A stretch of DNA of 64,000 nt from Streptomyces spiramyceticus (GCF_028807635.1 NZ_JARBAX010000001.1:2762001-2826000), one strand, 5' to 3'; shown: positions 43,846 to 52,487, counted from the stretch's first letter. Numbers and translations are program-made. Notes: a model not told the origin generated them from the letters alone.

Positions 43846-45537
43846 TTATTCGGGGCTCTGCTGCTTCCTCGCCCCGTCGATCGTCTGATCGGCGGGGCGA
43901 AGTCGTGTGAAGTGGCTGGTGCGGGTGCGGGCTCGTGGTTGGCCGGTGAGGTGGGCGTCGATGCGGGCGAGGTTGATCGCGGCGCCGGTGAGCTGGTGCT
44001 GGAGGCTGCTCTTCGAGAGGCCGCGGTAGCGGGATCTGCGCAGGTCGCAGCGCTGGACACCCTGGGAGATGGTGCCCTCGACCCCCGCCCGGACCTTGTA
44101 GCGTTCCTTCCACGCGTCGGTCTTCTGCTCGGCCCGTGCCGTCTGGAGTGCGTGGTGTTCGTCGTGATGGCGCAGTCGCAGCTCGCGGCGTTCCGCGGTG
44201 GGCGAGTTGATGCACTCCTGTCGCACCGGGCAGGGCCTGCAGTCGCGCATGGAGAACCGCACCCGCAGCACGGACTGTCCCTTCTGGGAGAGCCGTTCAC
44301 TCCAGGTGATGCTGGTCTTGCCGCCGGGGCAGACGGCCTGCTTGATGTTCCAGTCGATGGTGAACGCGTCCTGGCCGAAGCCGCTGTTCGCGGTGGCCTG
44401 GGCGCTGTTGTCGGTCTGGAAGGGGCCGTGCAGAGCGATGCCGTGCTCGCGTCGGGCGCTGACCAGGGCGGCACCGGTGGGATAGCCGGCATCGACCCAG
44501 TGCTCGCCCGGGGCGCAGTCACGTGCGGCGAGCTGGGTGTGGATCGTCTCGGCCATCGTCCGGTCGGAGACGGTGGCCGTCGTCGTGGCGACGTTCGTGA
44601 TCAGGTTCGGGGTGTCCGGCTCGCAGGTCTCGGTGAGGTGGACCTTGTAGCCGTCCCACATCGTGTCGCGTTTGACGCTGCCGCGGGCGTCGGTGTCATA
44701 GGGGGTGACCAGGCGTAACGCGCCCGGCGGCCGGTCTTTTGGGCCCCGCCGCCTCACCTCGCCGTCCACGTGATGGAAGCTCTGGACCCACACCTGCCGA
44801 AGCGTTTCCACCTCGGCGAGCCCGCGCAGCCCGGCGGGGGTGCCGGGCGCGAAGACGGCCGCCAGCAGGCGTGTCCCGTCCCGGCCGATCCGCGTCCCCA
44901 CCTCGTCCCGTTTCACACGGCCGGCGGGAAACCGGCTGTCCTCCGCCCTGGTCGCGTAGTGCCGGAACCAGTCCGGCTCGGCGACACCTGCCAGCCAGTC
45001 CGGGGCCGCCTGCGCCAGCGCGTTCAACGCCGCCCGCAGAGTCTCCGCCACCATCTCCAGCCAGCACAGCGCACGCGCCGAGGACAGCACATGCGTGGAA
45101 TCCGTGCGGGCCCGGCCCGCACGCTTGAGCAGTCCCTTCTCCCGGGCCGCCGCGAGGACACCGTCCAGCACTCGGCGCCCGCCGTCCGCCCCGGCCAGCC
45201 GGTCCCGGAACTCCGACAGCACCGAGAAGTCGAAGCCCGTATCGTCCAGTTCCAGGCCGAGTGCGTACTTGACGTCGATCCGCGCCCGCACCGCCTCCGC
45301 GGCCTGCCGGTCGGTCAGCCCCTCCACGAACTGCAACACCGACACCAGCGCCAGCCCGGCCGGTGACCAGGCAGGACGTCCCCGGGCAGGGAAGAGATCA
45401 GCGAACTCCTCGTCCGTGAACAGCGGCCCCAGCTCATCCCGCAGCCGGATCGCCAGGCTCCCCTTCGGAAACGCGGCCCGAGCCACCCGCACCGTCTCCG
45501 CCGGGATCTCCCCAGACCCCTTCGGCTGCATCGACAT
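43846..45537 (-). CDS. IS1182-family transposase
   Basis: A 563-residue DDE transposase. An N-terminal DUF772-like part (LALVSVLQFVEGLTDRQAAE, LSEFRDRL) is followed by the catalytic core with DSTHVLSSAR (first Asp), HWVDAGYPTG (second Asp) and a Glu in KVRAGVEGTISQGVQRCDLR. A CPVRQEC cysteine cluster lies between. I start at ATG 45537 (MSMQPKGSGEIP); ATG 45552 or 45531 are possible. The TAA stop lies within the left terminal repeat. No frameshift is visible. Confidence 0.93.
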   Translation of the reverse strand: MSMQPKGSGEIPAETVRVARAAFPKGSLAIRLRDELGPLFTDEEFADLFPARGRPAWSPAGLALVSVLQFVEGLTDRQAAEAVRARIDVKYALGLELDDTGFDFSVLSEFRDRLAGADGGRRVLDGVLAAAREKGLLKRAGRARTDSTHVLSSARALCWLEMVAETLRAALNALAQAAPDWLAGVAEPDWFRHYATRAEDSRFPAGRVKRDEVGTRIGRDGTRLLAAVFAPGTPAGLRGLAEVETLRQVWVQSFHHVDGEVRRRGPKDRPPGALRLVTPYDTDARGSVKRDTMWDGYKVHLTETCEPDTPNLITNVATTTATVSDRTMAETIHTQLAARDCAPGEHWVDAGYPTGAALVSARREHGIALHGPFQTDNSAQATANSGFGQDAFTIDWNIKQAVCPGGKTSITWSERLSQKGQSVLRVRFSMRDCRPCPVRQECINSPTAERRELRLRHHDEHHALQTARAEQKTDAWKERYKVRAGVEGTISQGVQRCDLRRSRYRGLSKSSLQHQLTGAAINLARIDAHLTGQPRARTRTSHFTRLRPADQTIDGARKQQSPE

Positions 45538-45559
45538 CCGCACCCACCCCAAACGACAA

Positions 45560-45600
45560 CGTCGGCCTTCAAGACCACAACCAGGTCTTGAAGGCCGACG
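45560..45600. terminator. 17-bp hairpin upstream of the transposase
   Basis: CGTCGGCCTTCAAGACC and GGTCTTGAAGGCCGACG pair perfectly around a 7-nt loop, inside the IS between its right end and the transposase start. Such structures can block read-through from flanking promoters or hide the ribosome site. Confidence 0.8.
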
Positions 45601-45790
45601 TCACGCGAGGCCCCGAATAAACCAACAGCATCATTGGGATGCCGGGGCCTCACGGCGTACGGGGCGAAGAGCGCCGCAGGCAACCCCCGCGCACGGGACT
45701 CCGCGAGCCGCGCACGTCCCCGGTGGACGGAGTCCACCGCAGCCGGTCGAAGCCCGAGAGGCCCGCCAGGGCCGAGCGGTGCGAGAGCTG

Positions 45791-45842
45791 CGTCAGGAAG
45801 GGGTGGCGGCGTCAGGAAGGGTGGCTGCGTCAGGAGGGGGCC
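45791..45842. repeat. Three tandem 18-19-bp repeats carrying stop codons
   Basis: GCGTCAGGAAGGGGTGGCG, GCGTCAGGAAGGGTGGCT and GCGTCAGGAGGGGG follow each other. Each holds TCA, read on the minus strand as TGA. The third copy supplies the stop of the membrane protein gene at 45830, so its 3' end has been tandemly copied. Confidence 0.65.
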
Positions 45843-46534
45843 ACGCCCGCCTGCGCCTCGGCCTCTTCCCTCTCCCGCGCCTTGATGATCAGCACCACGC
45901 CCGCCGCCAGCATCCACAGCGCCATCAGCAGCGGCGTGACCCATGCGCCGAACGGCCCTGACAGCGACAGGATCGCGACCACGAACCCGAACCAGCCGAG
46001 CCACCCCGGCACGCCGGAGAGGGCGTGCGAATCGCGCGACACGCGCCAGAGTGCGAACAGCAGCACCGCCGCACCGGCCATCGCCCCGATGAGCGCGCCG
46101 TACGACACGTCCAGCAGCAGGATCGCGATGAGCGCCGTCTCCGGGACTACGAGGAACACGTCGGATTCGTCGGCCGTGATCGCGTACATGTTGCCGGCGA
46201 TGGCCGCGACCATGATCAACACGGCGAACACCGTTCCGCCCACCAGCACGAGGTGCGAGCGGTTGCCCGCCAGACGGGCCAGCGCGACCAGGAAGAACAT
46301 GAACAGCAGGCTCGACGCGAGCAGCATCAGCGCCGCCGCTTCCGCCAGGCCCTGGTTGCTGTCCTTCGCATAGAAGGTCACGACGTCCTCGATCGCGTCC
46401 CGCCCCCCGGTGTCGGGTGTACGCATCCACAGCACGTGTCCGGCAATCAGCAGCGCTGCGGACACGATCCCGGCAATCCCCGGCCACAGGTCCCTGTGCG
46501 GAGGGGCTTCTACGCTCTGCGACGCTGCCACCAT
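45830..46534 (-). CDS. Membrane protein of unknown function (about 6 helices)
   Basis: A 234-residue integral membrane protein with hydrophobic segments at GIAGIVSAALLIAGHVLWM, AAALMLLASSLLFMFFLVAL, LVGGTVFAVLIMVAAIAGNM, LIGAMAGAAVLLFALW, GWLGWFGFVVAILSLSG and LLMALWMLAAGVVLII. An acidic cytoplasmic tail (KAREREEAEAQAGVAPS) ends it. The loop TPDTGGRDAIEDVVTFYAKD is typical of a DUF family in Streptomyces I cannot name. ATG 46534. Its terminator downstream is shared with serC and now split by the IS. Confidence 0.82.
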   Translation of the reverse strand: MVAASQSVEAPPHRDLWPGIAGIVSAALLIAGHVLWMRTPDTGGRDAIEDVVTFYAKDSNQGLAEAAALMLLASSLLFMFFLVALARLAGNRSHLVLVGGTVFAVLIMVAAIAGNMYAITADESDVFLVVPETALIAILLLDVSYGALIGAMAGAAVLLFALWRVSRDSHALSGVPGWLGWFGFVVAILSLSGPFGAWVTPLLMALWMLAAGVVLIIKAREREEAEAQAGVAPS

Positions 46535-46604
46535 CGTGGCCTCCTACGAGGGCATCCCCGAGCCTTTACGGTTCACCCCATTTTGACACCGATGGCCGAT
46601 CCGT

Positions 46605-47912
46605 TCAGAACCGCGCGTGGGCGGTGATGTCCGCGCCGAACTGATCGATCATGGCCGGCGTCACCGTCGGCCGGCACTGGGCGACGGCTGCCAGGTAGTC
46701 CTTGGTGGTCGCGCCGAGCTCCCGCTGATCCCTGAGCCCGGCCGCAGGCCCGGACGACGCCCCGGCCTCTTCCAGGTCCCGCTCGAACGCGCTCTGCGCG
46801 GCGATCCGGGCCGCGTGCTCGATGTCGGCCGGGGTGAACAGTTCCGTGGCCTCCACCAGGACCGCCACGTCCACGTCCGCCCGGCCCTCCGTGTACCGCG
46901 ACCAGATCGCGGCCCGCGCCGCCGCGTCCGGGGTGCCGATCGGGATCACGTAGTCGAACCTGCCGGGGCGCAGGAACGCCGGATCGAGCGACCGTACGGA
47001 GTTGGTCGCGCACACCAACAGACGCTCGTCCCGCTCCCGGAAACCGGGTATGAGCTTGAGCAGCTCATTGGTCACTCCGTGCATCCCGCCGGGCTGCGCG
47101 GGCTCGGTGCGTACCGGGGCGATTTCCTCGACCTCGTCGATGAAGACAAGGACCCGCTCCAGCTCCGCGATCCGGGCGAACGCGCTGCGCAGTGCCGCCG
47201 CGAGGTTCCCCTCGTCCGCCAGCCGGGAGGGCAGCAGCTCCACGAACGGCCAGCCCAGCTTGGAGGCGATGCCCCGGGCGAATGTCGTCTTTCCCGTTCC
47301 CGGCGGGCCGAACAGGGCGACGGCCCGCGGCGGCCTGACCCCGTGCCTGGCGGCCCGCTCCGGCTCCGCCAGCGGCAGTACGACGCGCCGCTCGATCAGG
47401 TCCTTCTCCGCCTCCATGCCTGCGACCTTCGCCCACAGGTCGTTCGGCAGGAAGCGTCCGCCGAGGTCTTCAAGGAGGCTGGCGGCGGGGCCGTGGAGCG
47501 GTTCGACCTTCTCGAAGTACGCCACGGCGGGCTGCCGCGTGTAGCCCGCGTTGAGCAGCCCTTCGCCGAGCAGGTCCTCCTCGGGCAGGACGTAGGCGAT
47601 ACGGCCCACCCTGGCGGCGACGAGCCGTCGCTCCAGCTCCACCAGGAGGGCGCTCGCCAGGCCCCGGCCGCGCCAGGCCGACGAGATGGCGATACGCATC
47701 ACCCAGCCGCGCTCACCGGCCACGCAGCCCAGCGCCGTACCGATGGGGACGCCCTGGTGGACGGCGACGACGGCGGGCTGGCGCGAGGTGAGCGCTCCGA
47801 TGCATTCGGCGAGCGAGAAGACGGACTCCTGCCCGAGCTCGGCCGTGGTGTCGATCAGGTGGACCACTGCCGCGAGATCGCTCTCGCGGTAGTCGTGGAT
47901 GAGCCAGTTCAC
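46605..47912 (-). CDS. GNAT acetyltransferase fused to an AAA+ ATPase
   Basis: 435 residues in two domains. Residues about 1-140 form a GNAT fold (YRESDLAAVVHLIDTTAELG; acetyl-CoA loop AWRGRGLASALL). Residues about 160-400 form an AAA+ module with Walker A GPPGTGKTTFA, Walker B VLVFIDEVEE, sensor/arginine-finger region CATNSVRSLDPAFLRPGRFD and a small lid domain. Proteasomal/FtsH-type AAA modules remodel proteins, so the fusion may acetylate and unfold the same client (inference). GTG 47912 after GAGGGG begins the conserved part. It stands alone. Confidence 0.88.
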   Translation of the reverse strand: MNWLIHDYRESDLAAVVHLIDTTAELGQESVFSLAECIGALTSRQPAVVAVHQGVPIGTALGCVAGERGWVMRIAISSAWRGRGLASALLVELERRLVAARVGRIAYVLPEEDLLGEGLLNAGYTRQPAVAYFEKVEPLHGPAASLLEDLGGRFLPNDLWAKVAGMEAEKDLIERRVVLPLAEPERAARHGVRPPRAVALFGPPGTGKTTFARGIASKLGWPFVELLPSRLADEGNLAAALRSAFARIAELERVLVFIDEVEEIAPVRTEPAQPGGMHGVTNELLKLIPGFRERDERLLVCATNSVRSLDPAFLRPGRFDYVIPIGTPDAAARAAIWSRYTEGRADVDVAVLVEATELFTPADIEHAARIAAQSAFERDLEEAGASSGPAAGLRDQRELGATTKDYLAAVAQCRPTVTPAMIDQFGADITAHARF

Positions 47913-48080
47913 GCTTGCCGCCCCTCGTTCGTGCCGTTCCGATGCCGGTTCCGGTTTTCCTGAGCCGGTTACCGGTTCGGGTGAGGCTAGGGGCGGGGGT
48001 ACGGCGGGGCCCTTCTCCACAGTGCACAAGCCACGGCCGAAACTCCGCCGTTCCGTCCGTAGCCAGGGCCCTGTAACGGC

Positions 48081-48120
48081 CGATGGCCCCCGGTCCGCCT
48101 GCGCGGTACGGGGGCCATCG
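48081..48120. terminator. 12-bp hairpin terminator
   Basis: CGATGGCCCCCG (48081-48092) and CGGGGGCCATCG (48109-48120) pair perfectly. It lies 14 nt past the stop of the small minus-strand gene at 48135. Confidence 0.85.
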
Positions 48121-48134
48121 CCTACCAGGTGGGG

Positions 48135-48326
48135 TTACTCAGGGGGGAACTGCTCCTGCGTGCCCATCGGGCGCTCCTGCTGACTCTGCTCCATGAGGCG
48201 GCGAGCCTTCTCCTGGAGCTTCTGACGCTCCTGGGGGTCGGTCGCGCGCTCCGCGGCCTCGTTCAGCTGCCTGGCCTTCTCGCGCATCTGCTGCGACCGG
48301 CCGCCAGTTTCGCCTGCAACGCTCAT
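48135..48326 (-). CDS. Small hydrophilic protein (DUF6381-like)
   Basis: 63 residues, a highly charged, probably helical/coiled-coil protein (QMREKARQLNEAAERATDPQ, ERQKLQEKARRLMEQSQQE). It resembles small DUF6381 proteins of Streptomyces, whose role is unknown. ATG 48326 is preceded by AGGAG at 5 nt; the GTG at 48332 overlaps that site and is rejected. Single-gene unit with its own terminator. Confidence 0.8.
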   Translation of the reverse strand: MSVAGETGGRSQQMREKARQLNEAAERATDPQERQKLQEKARRLMEQSQQERPMGTQEQFPPE

Positions 48327-48410
48327 CGTCACTCCTTGACGCTAGGGAGAGCGGGCACATTCAGCGAACCAGGGCCTGGTTACTCTCGCATCTCGAAACG
48401 TCACCGTCCG

Positions 48411-49406
48411 TTACGAACGCCGCAGCAGCCGCTTCAGGCCGGCGAACACGACAAACGCTCCCCCAAGGACGACCAGCCCCAGCGTGACCTTGCCGCCGCT
48501 TCCGCTGTCTCCGTCGTCTCCGCCGTCGGCACCCGGCGAACCGCCCCCCGACTCGGAGGGCGACTTCCCTCCGGGCTCGTCACCGCCCTGTCCCTTCCCG
48601 TCCACGTCCACCTTCGCGACACTGCTGCCCGCCCCCTCCGAGCCGAACATCAGCGCCGATCCGTCGGCCGTGTACGTCACCGACTCGGCCTGCCCCATGA
48701 GAGGAGCCCGTACCCGCCGGTCCGCCCCCAGCCGCCCGCCCTTCCAGGCATACGCACGGGCGCTGAAGTACGAACGCAGCGTCAGCTCCTCCCCGTCCGG
48801 CGAGAACGCCCCGTCCGTCACCCACGGCACGTCGTCGATCCGCCGGAAGACATTCGTGCCGCGCGCCGACAGCTGCGCGGGCCCTTCGTAAAGCCCGCCG
48901 CCGTCCTCGTTCTTGCTGGCGATGTAGACCCGGCCGGTTTTCGGATGCACCATCAGCGCCTCGGCGTTGCGCGCCCCGTCGGCGTACTTGACGGTGAACT
49001 GCGTCGCGTCGACGGTCGCGTCCGCCAGCTTCTTCGGCTCGGGGAAGCGGTAGATCCACACATGGCTCCAGCTCCCGTCGAGGTTGTCGCCGATGTCGCC
49101 GACGTACACATTCCCGTCGGCCCCGATGGAGATGCCCTCCACGTCGCGCGGCGCCCCGACCCCGCGCATGGTGAGGGTCGCCACCGTCTCGCCGGTCCTG
49201 GAGTCCACGGCGTAGATGTACGCCCCGTCGTCGCTGTCGTTGTGCGTCCAGTAGATGCCCGGGTGGATGCGGCTGGCGGCGAGCCCGCTGGATTCGGTGA
49301 TCCTCCGGTCCTTGATCGTGAAGCCGTCGTCGGCGACGGCCGTACCGGCCGCGAGCAGGACAAGGGCGGCGGCACCGGGGGCGACGACGTACGAAAGCGA
49401 ACGCAT
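48411..49406 (-). CDS. Secreted, C-terminally anchored beta-propeller-like protein
   Basis: 331 residues. A signal peptide (YVVAPGAAALVLLAAGTAVA) is followed by repeated propeller-type strands (GIYWTHNDSDDGAYIYAVDS, GISIGADGNVYVGDIGDN, AFSPDGEELTLRSY). A Gly/Ser/Asp-rich linker leads to a C-terminal helix (TLGLVVLGGAFVVFAGL) with a basic tail. No LPxTG motif, so it is a membrane anchor rather than a sortase substrate. ATG 49406 was chosen; an in-frame ATG at 49421 is possible. It is divergent from the SGNH hydrolase. Function unknown. Confidence 0.83.
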   Translation of the reverse strand: MRSLSYVVAPGAAALVLLAAGTAVADDGFTIKDRRITESSGLAASRIHPGIYWTHNDSDDGAYIYAVDSRTGETVATLTMRGVGAPRDVEGISIGADGNVYVGDIGDNLDGSWSHVWIYRFPEPKKLADATVDATQFTVKYADGARNAEALMVHPKTGRVYIASKNEDGGGLYEGPAQLSARGTNVFRRIDDVPWVTDGAFSPDGEELTLRSYFSARAYAWKGGRLGADRRVRAPLMGQAESVTYTADGSALMFGSEGAGSSVAKVDVDGKGQGGDEPGGKSPSESGGGSPGADGGDDGDSGSGGKVTLGLVVLGGAFVVFAGLKRLLRRS

Positions 49407-49464
49407 GGCCCAAGTGTTCATCATCACGTGGTTGAGCACCGCACCGATCCGGGATGATGACGCA

Positions 49465-50178
49465 ATGCGCTTCTTGTTCGTCGGCGATTCCATGACCATC
49501 GGGCGTGCCGGCGACTTCACCTGGCGCTACCGCATGTGGCAACACCTGTCGGCGTCTTTCGGCGGCCCGTTCGGGATCACCGGCCCCCGTACCGAGTTGT
49601 ACGACACCTTCGCGGACGCCCCGGTCTCCTGCGACTACGGCGACCCGGCCTTCCCCGAGCACGCCCGCCGTCACCTGGCGGGCTGGGGCGAGGGCTGGCT
49701 GCACATGGCCCCGCTGATCCGGGAGACGGTGGCTTCGACACGGGCGGACACGCTCCTCGTCTCCCTCGGCCTGATAGACCTCGGCTTCTACACCGACTCG
49801 GCGCAGACCGCCGACAACGCTGAACTCTTCATGGCCGAGGCCCGCGCCGCCAACCCCCGCGTCCGCATCGCGGTCCACCCGGTCATACCCAACGTCAGGG
49901 CCGAGTCGGACGCCCCCTTCGCCGCCGAGTGCGACCGCTTCAACGAGCTGCTGGCGAAGGCGGTGGCCAACCTCGACACCGCCGCCTCGCCCCTGCTCCT
50001 GGTCTCGCCCCACGCGACGTACGACATCCATCAGGACACGTACGACGGCACCCACCCCGGCCCCTCCGGCGAGCACAAGCTGGCGGCGGCTTTCGCCGAC
50101 GCGATGCACGTGGCGTGGGGCGTGGGCGGGCCGTACTCCGGCGACGGCTGCCGCGTCAGCGCCGGAACTGGAAATTGA
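49465..50178 (+). CDS. SGNH/GDSL-family hydrolase
   Basis: A 237-residue cytosolic SGNH hydrolase: block I FVGDSMTIGRAGDFTWRYRM (Ser), block III-like VSLGLIDLGF and block V DGTHPGPSGEHKLAAAFADA (Asp/His). Members hydrolyse esters or acetylated sugars; the substrate is unknown. ATG 49465 begins MRFLFVGDS. Its 3' end overlaps the convergent hydrolase gene by 23 nt, leaving no room for a separate terminator. Confidence 0.88.
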   Translation: MRFLFVGDSMTIGRAGDFTWRYRMWQHLSASFGGPFGITGPRTELYDTFADAPVSCDYGDPAFPEHARRHLAGWGEGWLHMAPLIRETVASTRADTLLVSLGLIDLGFYTDSAQTADNAELFMAEARAANPRVRIAVHPVIPNVRAESDAPFAAECDRFNELLAKAVANLDTAASPLLLVSPHATYDIHQDTYDGTHPGPSGEHKLAAAFADAMHVAWGVGGPYSGDGCRVSAGTGN

Positions 50179-51364
50179 CTTCCGGATTGGCGGGCGTGGG
50201 TCCGTCCAGCAGCGGCTGCCGGATCCCGCGCAGGTGCTGCTCGAAGAACGCGCCGACGTAGTCCCGGGTGATCTCGCCCGACCGCTGCCCGGACAGCGGA
50301 GCGTCGGGGTGGGACAGGCCCAACTGCGCGCCCAGAACCGGGAAATCAATGAAAGTGAAGTGACCGGAACCGGTCACGGTCAGCCACCGCTTCCACCCGT
50401 CCAGGCGCTCCCATCCCTCGCCCCAGCTCGTGTCCTTGCTGTCGGGCCGGTGGCCCGCGTCGGTGCCGAGCATCATGAACGGGCGGCCGCCGAGGCCGTC
50501 GGCCGGCACGGGGGCGAAGAAGGTGCCGTCCATGTTCACCCCGGCCCGTATGCGGCTGTCGGACGCCATGGCGCGGGCGGCGCTGTTGCCGCCGATGGAG
50601 TGCCCGGCAATCCCTATCCGCTTGCGGTCGATGATTCCGGCGTTCTTCCAGGCTGGTTGACGGCCGGTCAGCCGGTCGAGGACGAAGGAGACGTCGGCGG
50701 CCCGCCCGTTGGCGACGGCGGCCAGGGCCGCCCTGCTCTTCTCCCCCTTGGGCAGCGCGTTGATCGTGTCGCATGCGACGCAGGTCAGCGTGCGCCCGCC
50801 GGGGAAGGCCGTGCCGACGGACTCGTAGGCGTGGTCGATCAGGGCCACGACGTAACCGCGCGCGGCCAGCTCCTCGCCGAGGAGCGTGAGAGTGGCGCGG
50901 TGCACCGAGAACCCGGGCGACAGCACGACCAGCGGATGCCTGCCCGGCACGGGACGGGCGTCCGTACGCGCGGTCGCGCGGGTGCCGCTGAGCAGCTCGG
51001 GCGGGAAGACACCCGCGTAACCCTGGCTCTCCAGCAGCAGCCGGGCTTCTTCCGTCGTCATGTACGGCGCGACGTCCCCGCCGGTCCGGGGGCGGGCCGG
51101 GTAGTACATCGAGACCATCAGCTCCCTCGCCCCGGCCGACGGCACCCAGGGGTCGCGGCGGCTTGTGTCGACGAGGTGCAGGGTCTGGCGGCCGGTGGCG
51201 TACGGGCCGGTGGGACGCGGCAGTTCGAGCTGCTGGGTGACTGCGGCGGAGGCGCTCGGGACGGGGGCGTCTGCCAACGCCGTCCCTGCCGAAGCGATCG
51301 GCACGATCGGCAGAGACAGGCCGAGCGCGAGTATGGCGGCTGCGGTACGTCGTCGAATGACCAT
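50156..51364 (-). CDS. Secreted alpha/beta hydrolase (PAF-acetylhydrolase-like)
   Basis: 402 residues with a basic signal peptide (MVIRRRTAAAILALGLSLPI to about residue 33). The fold carries HPLVVLSPGFSVHRATLTLL, nucleophile elbow GHSIGGNSAARAMA (Ser) and a C-terminal GSGHFTFIDFP (His). The long lid and VACDTINALPKGEK segment resemble platelet-activating-factor acetylhydrolase-like or polyester esterases. ATG 51364. Export is likely through Sec or, given the RRR, perhaps Tat. Confidence 0.88.
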   Translation of the reverse strand: MVIRRRTAAAILALGLSLPIVPIASAGTALADAPVPSASAAVTQQLELPRPTGPYATGRQTLHLVDTSRRDPWVPSAGARELMVSMYYPARPRTGGDVAPYMTTEEARLLLESQGYAGVFPPELLSGTRATARTDARPVPGRHPLVVLSPGFSVHRATLTLLGEELAARGYVVALIDHAYESVGTAFPGGRTLTCVACDTINALPKGEKSRAALAAVANGRAADVSFVLDRLTGRQPAWKNAGIIDRKRIGIAGHSIGGNSAARAMASDSRIRAGVNMDGTFFAPVPADGLGGRPFMMLGTDAGHRPDSKDTSWGEGWERLDGWKRWLTVTGSGHFTFIDFPVLGAQLGLSHPDAPLSGQRSGEITRDYVGAFFEQHLRGIRQPLLDGPTPANPEVNFQFRR

Positions 51365-51450
51365 GAGCCGACGGTAGGCAATGCAACCCCCCGAGCACCC
51401 CTGACGAAAGTCAACTCCCCTGCGGGGCAATGCGGGACCAGCCATGTCAC

Positions 51451-51481
51451 TTGCTTCGAGCGCGCTCGAAGGCGTTGGCTT
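51451..51481 (+). promoter_or_regulatory. MerR-type promoter with 18-bp palindrome
   Basis: CTTCGAGCGCGCTCGAAG (51454-51471) is a perfect palindrome. It lies between a -35-like TTGCTT (51451-51456) and a -10-like TGGCTT (51476-51481), 19 nt apart. The overlong spacer filled by a palindrome is the hallmark of MerR-family activation. The ATG of the aldo/keto reductase is 7 nt after the -10, so the message would be leaderless. Confidence 0.55.
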
Positions 51482-51488
51482 GTTTCCC

Positions 51489-52487
51489 ATGAAGTACACG
51501 CAGCTCGGACGCACGGGACTCAAAGTCAGCCGGCTCGTTCTCGGGACGATGAACTTCGGGCCACAGACCGACGAGGCCGACAGCCACACGATCATGGACG
51601 CCGCCCTCGGCGCGGGCGTCAACTACTTCGACACCGCCAACGCCTACGGATGGGGCGCCGACAAGGGGCGCACCGAGGAGATCATCGGCTCCTGGTTCGC
51701 GCAGGGCGGCGGCCGTCGGGACAAGACGGTCCTCGCCACCAAGGTGTACGCCAACATGTCGCTGGACGACACGCCTCCCTGGCCCAACCACGACCGGCTC
51801 TCGGCCCTCAACATCCGGCGGTCGGTCGACGCCAGCCTCAAGCGGCTGAAGACCGACTACATCGACATCTACCAGTTCCATCACGTCGATCGACACACAC
51901 CGTTCGAGGAGATCTGGCAGGCCGTCGACGTCCTGATCCAGCAGGGCAAGATCCTCTACGCCGGGTCGTCGAACTTCGCGGGCTGGCACATCGCACGCGC
52001 CAATGAGACGGCGCGGCGGCTCGGGTCGTACGGCCTGGTCAGCGAGCAGTGTCTGTACAACCTGGCCGAGCGCCGCGCCGAGATGGAGGTCATCCCGGCG
52101 GCGCGCGAGTACGGCCTCGGGGTCGTCCCGTGGTCGCCGCTGCACGGCGGGCTGCTCGGCGGCGTGCTCCGCAAGGAGCGCGAGGGCGGGGCGGCGCGCT
52201 CGCAGGCCGGACGGTCGGCGGCGGCGCTGGCCCGAACCGAGGTACGGCAGCAGGTGCAGGCGTACGAGGACCTGCTCGACAAGCACGGCCTCGCGCCGGG
52301 CGAGGTGGCGCTGGCCTGGCTGCTGACCCGGCCCGGTGTGACGGGGCCGATCGTCGGGCCGCGCACGGCGGACCAGCTGGCGTCGGCGTTGCGGGCGGTC
52401 GAACTGGAGCTGGCGGAGGATGTGCTGAGTTCGCTGGACGAGATCTTCCCGGGGCCCGGCCCGTCTCCGGAGGCCTTCGCCTGGTAG
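51489..52487 (+). CDS. Aldo/keto reductase
   Basis: A 332-residue NADPH-dependent (beta/alpha)8 oxidoreductase. Catalytic residues are in DTANAYGWGADKG (Asp/Tyr), LATKVY (Lys) and YQFHHVDRHTP (His). The C-terminal GPIVGPRTADQL binds NADP. It resembles the YajO/Tas-like group that reduces aldehydes and ketones. ATG 51489 begins MKYTQLGRTGLKVS; no ribosome site, consistent with leaderless expression from the MerR-type promoter. Confidence 0.94.
   Translation: MKYTQLGRTGLKVSRLVLGTMNFGPQTDEADSHTIMDAALGAGVNYFDTANAYGWGADKGRTEEIIGSWFAQGGGRRDKTVLATKVYANMSLDDTPPWPNHDRLSALNIRRSVDASLKRLKTDYIDIYQFHHVDRHTPFEEIWQAVDVLIQQGKILYAGSSNFAGWHIARANETARRLGSYGLVSEQCLYNLAERRAEMEVIPAAREYGLGVVPWSPLHGGLLGGVLRKEREGGAARSQAGRSAAALARTEVRQQVQAYEDLLDKHGLAPGEVALAWLLTRPGVTGPIVGPRTADQLASALRAVELELAEDVLSSLDEIFPGPGPSPEAFAW

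Larger units (their letters stand above)
43832..45634 (-). mobile_element. Complete IS1182-family insertion sequence (1803 bp)
   Basis: 25-nt perfect terminal inverted repeats, ATGATGCTGTTGG...CGGGGC (43832-43856 and 45610-45634), bound a single transposase gene. A 4-bp direct repeat TGGG flanks the element. Insertion is exactly in the loop of the serC terminator hairpin; some members of this family (for example IS1272) are known to target inverted repeats. All parts look intact, so it may be active. A 17-bp internal hairpin (45560-45600) stands between the right end and the transposase start. Confidence 0.93.

Noticed and set aside
48411..49406. Sortase-anchored surface protein
   Set aside because: The C terminus has a membrane helix and basic tail but no LPxTG or LAxTG motif.
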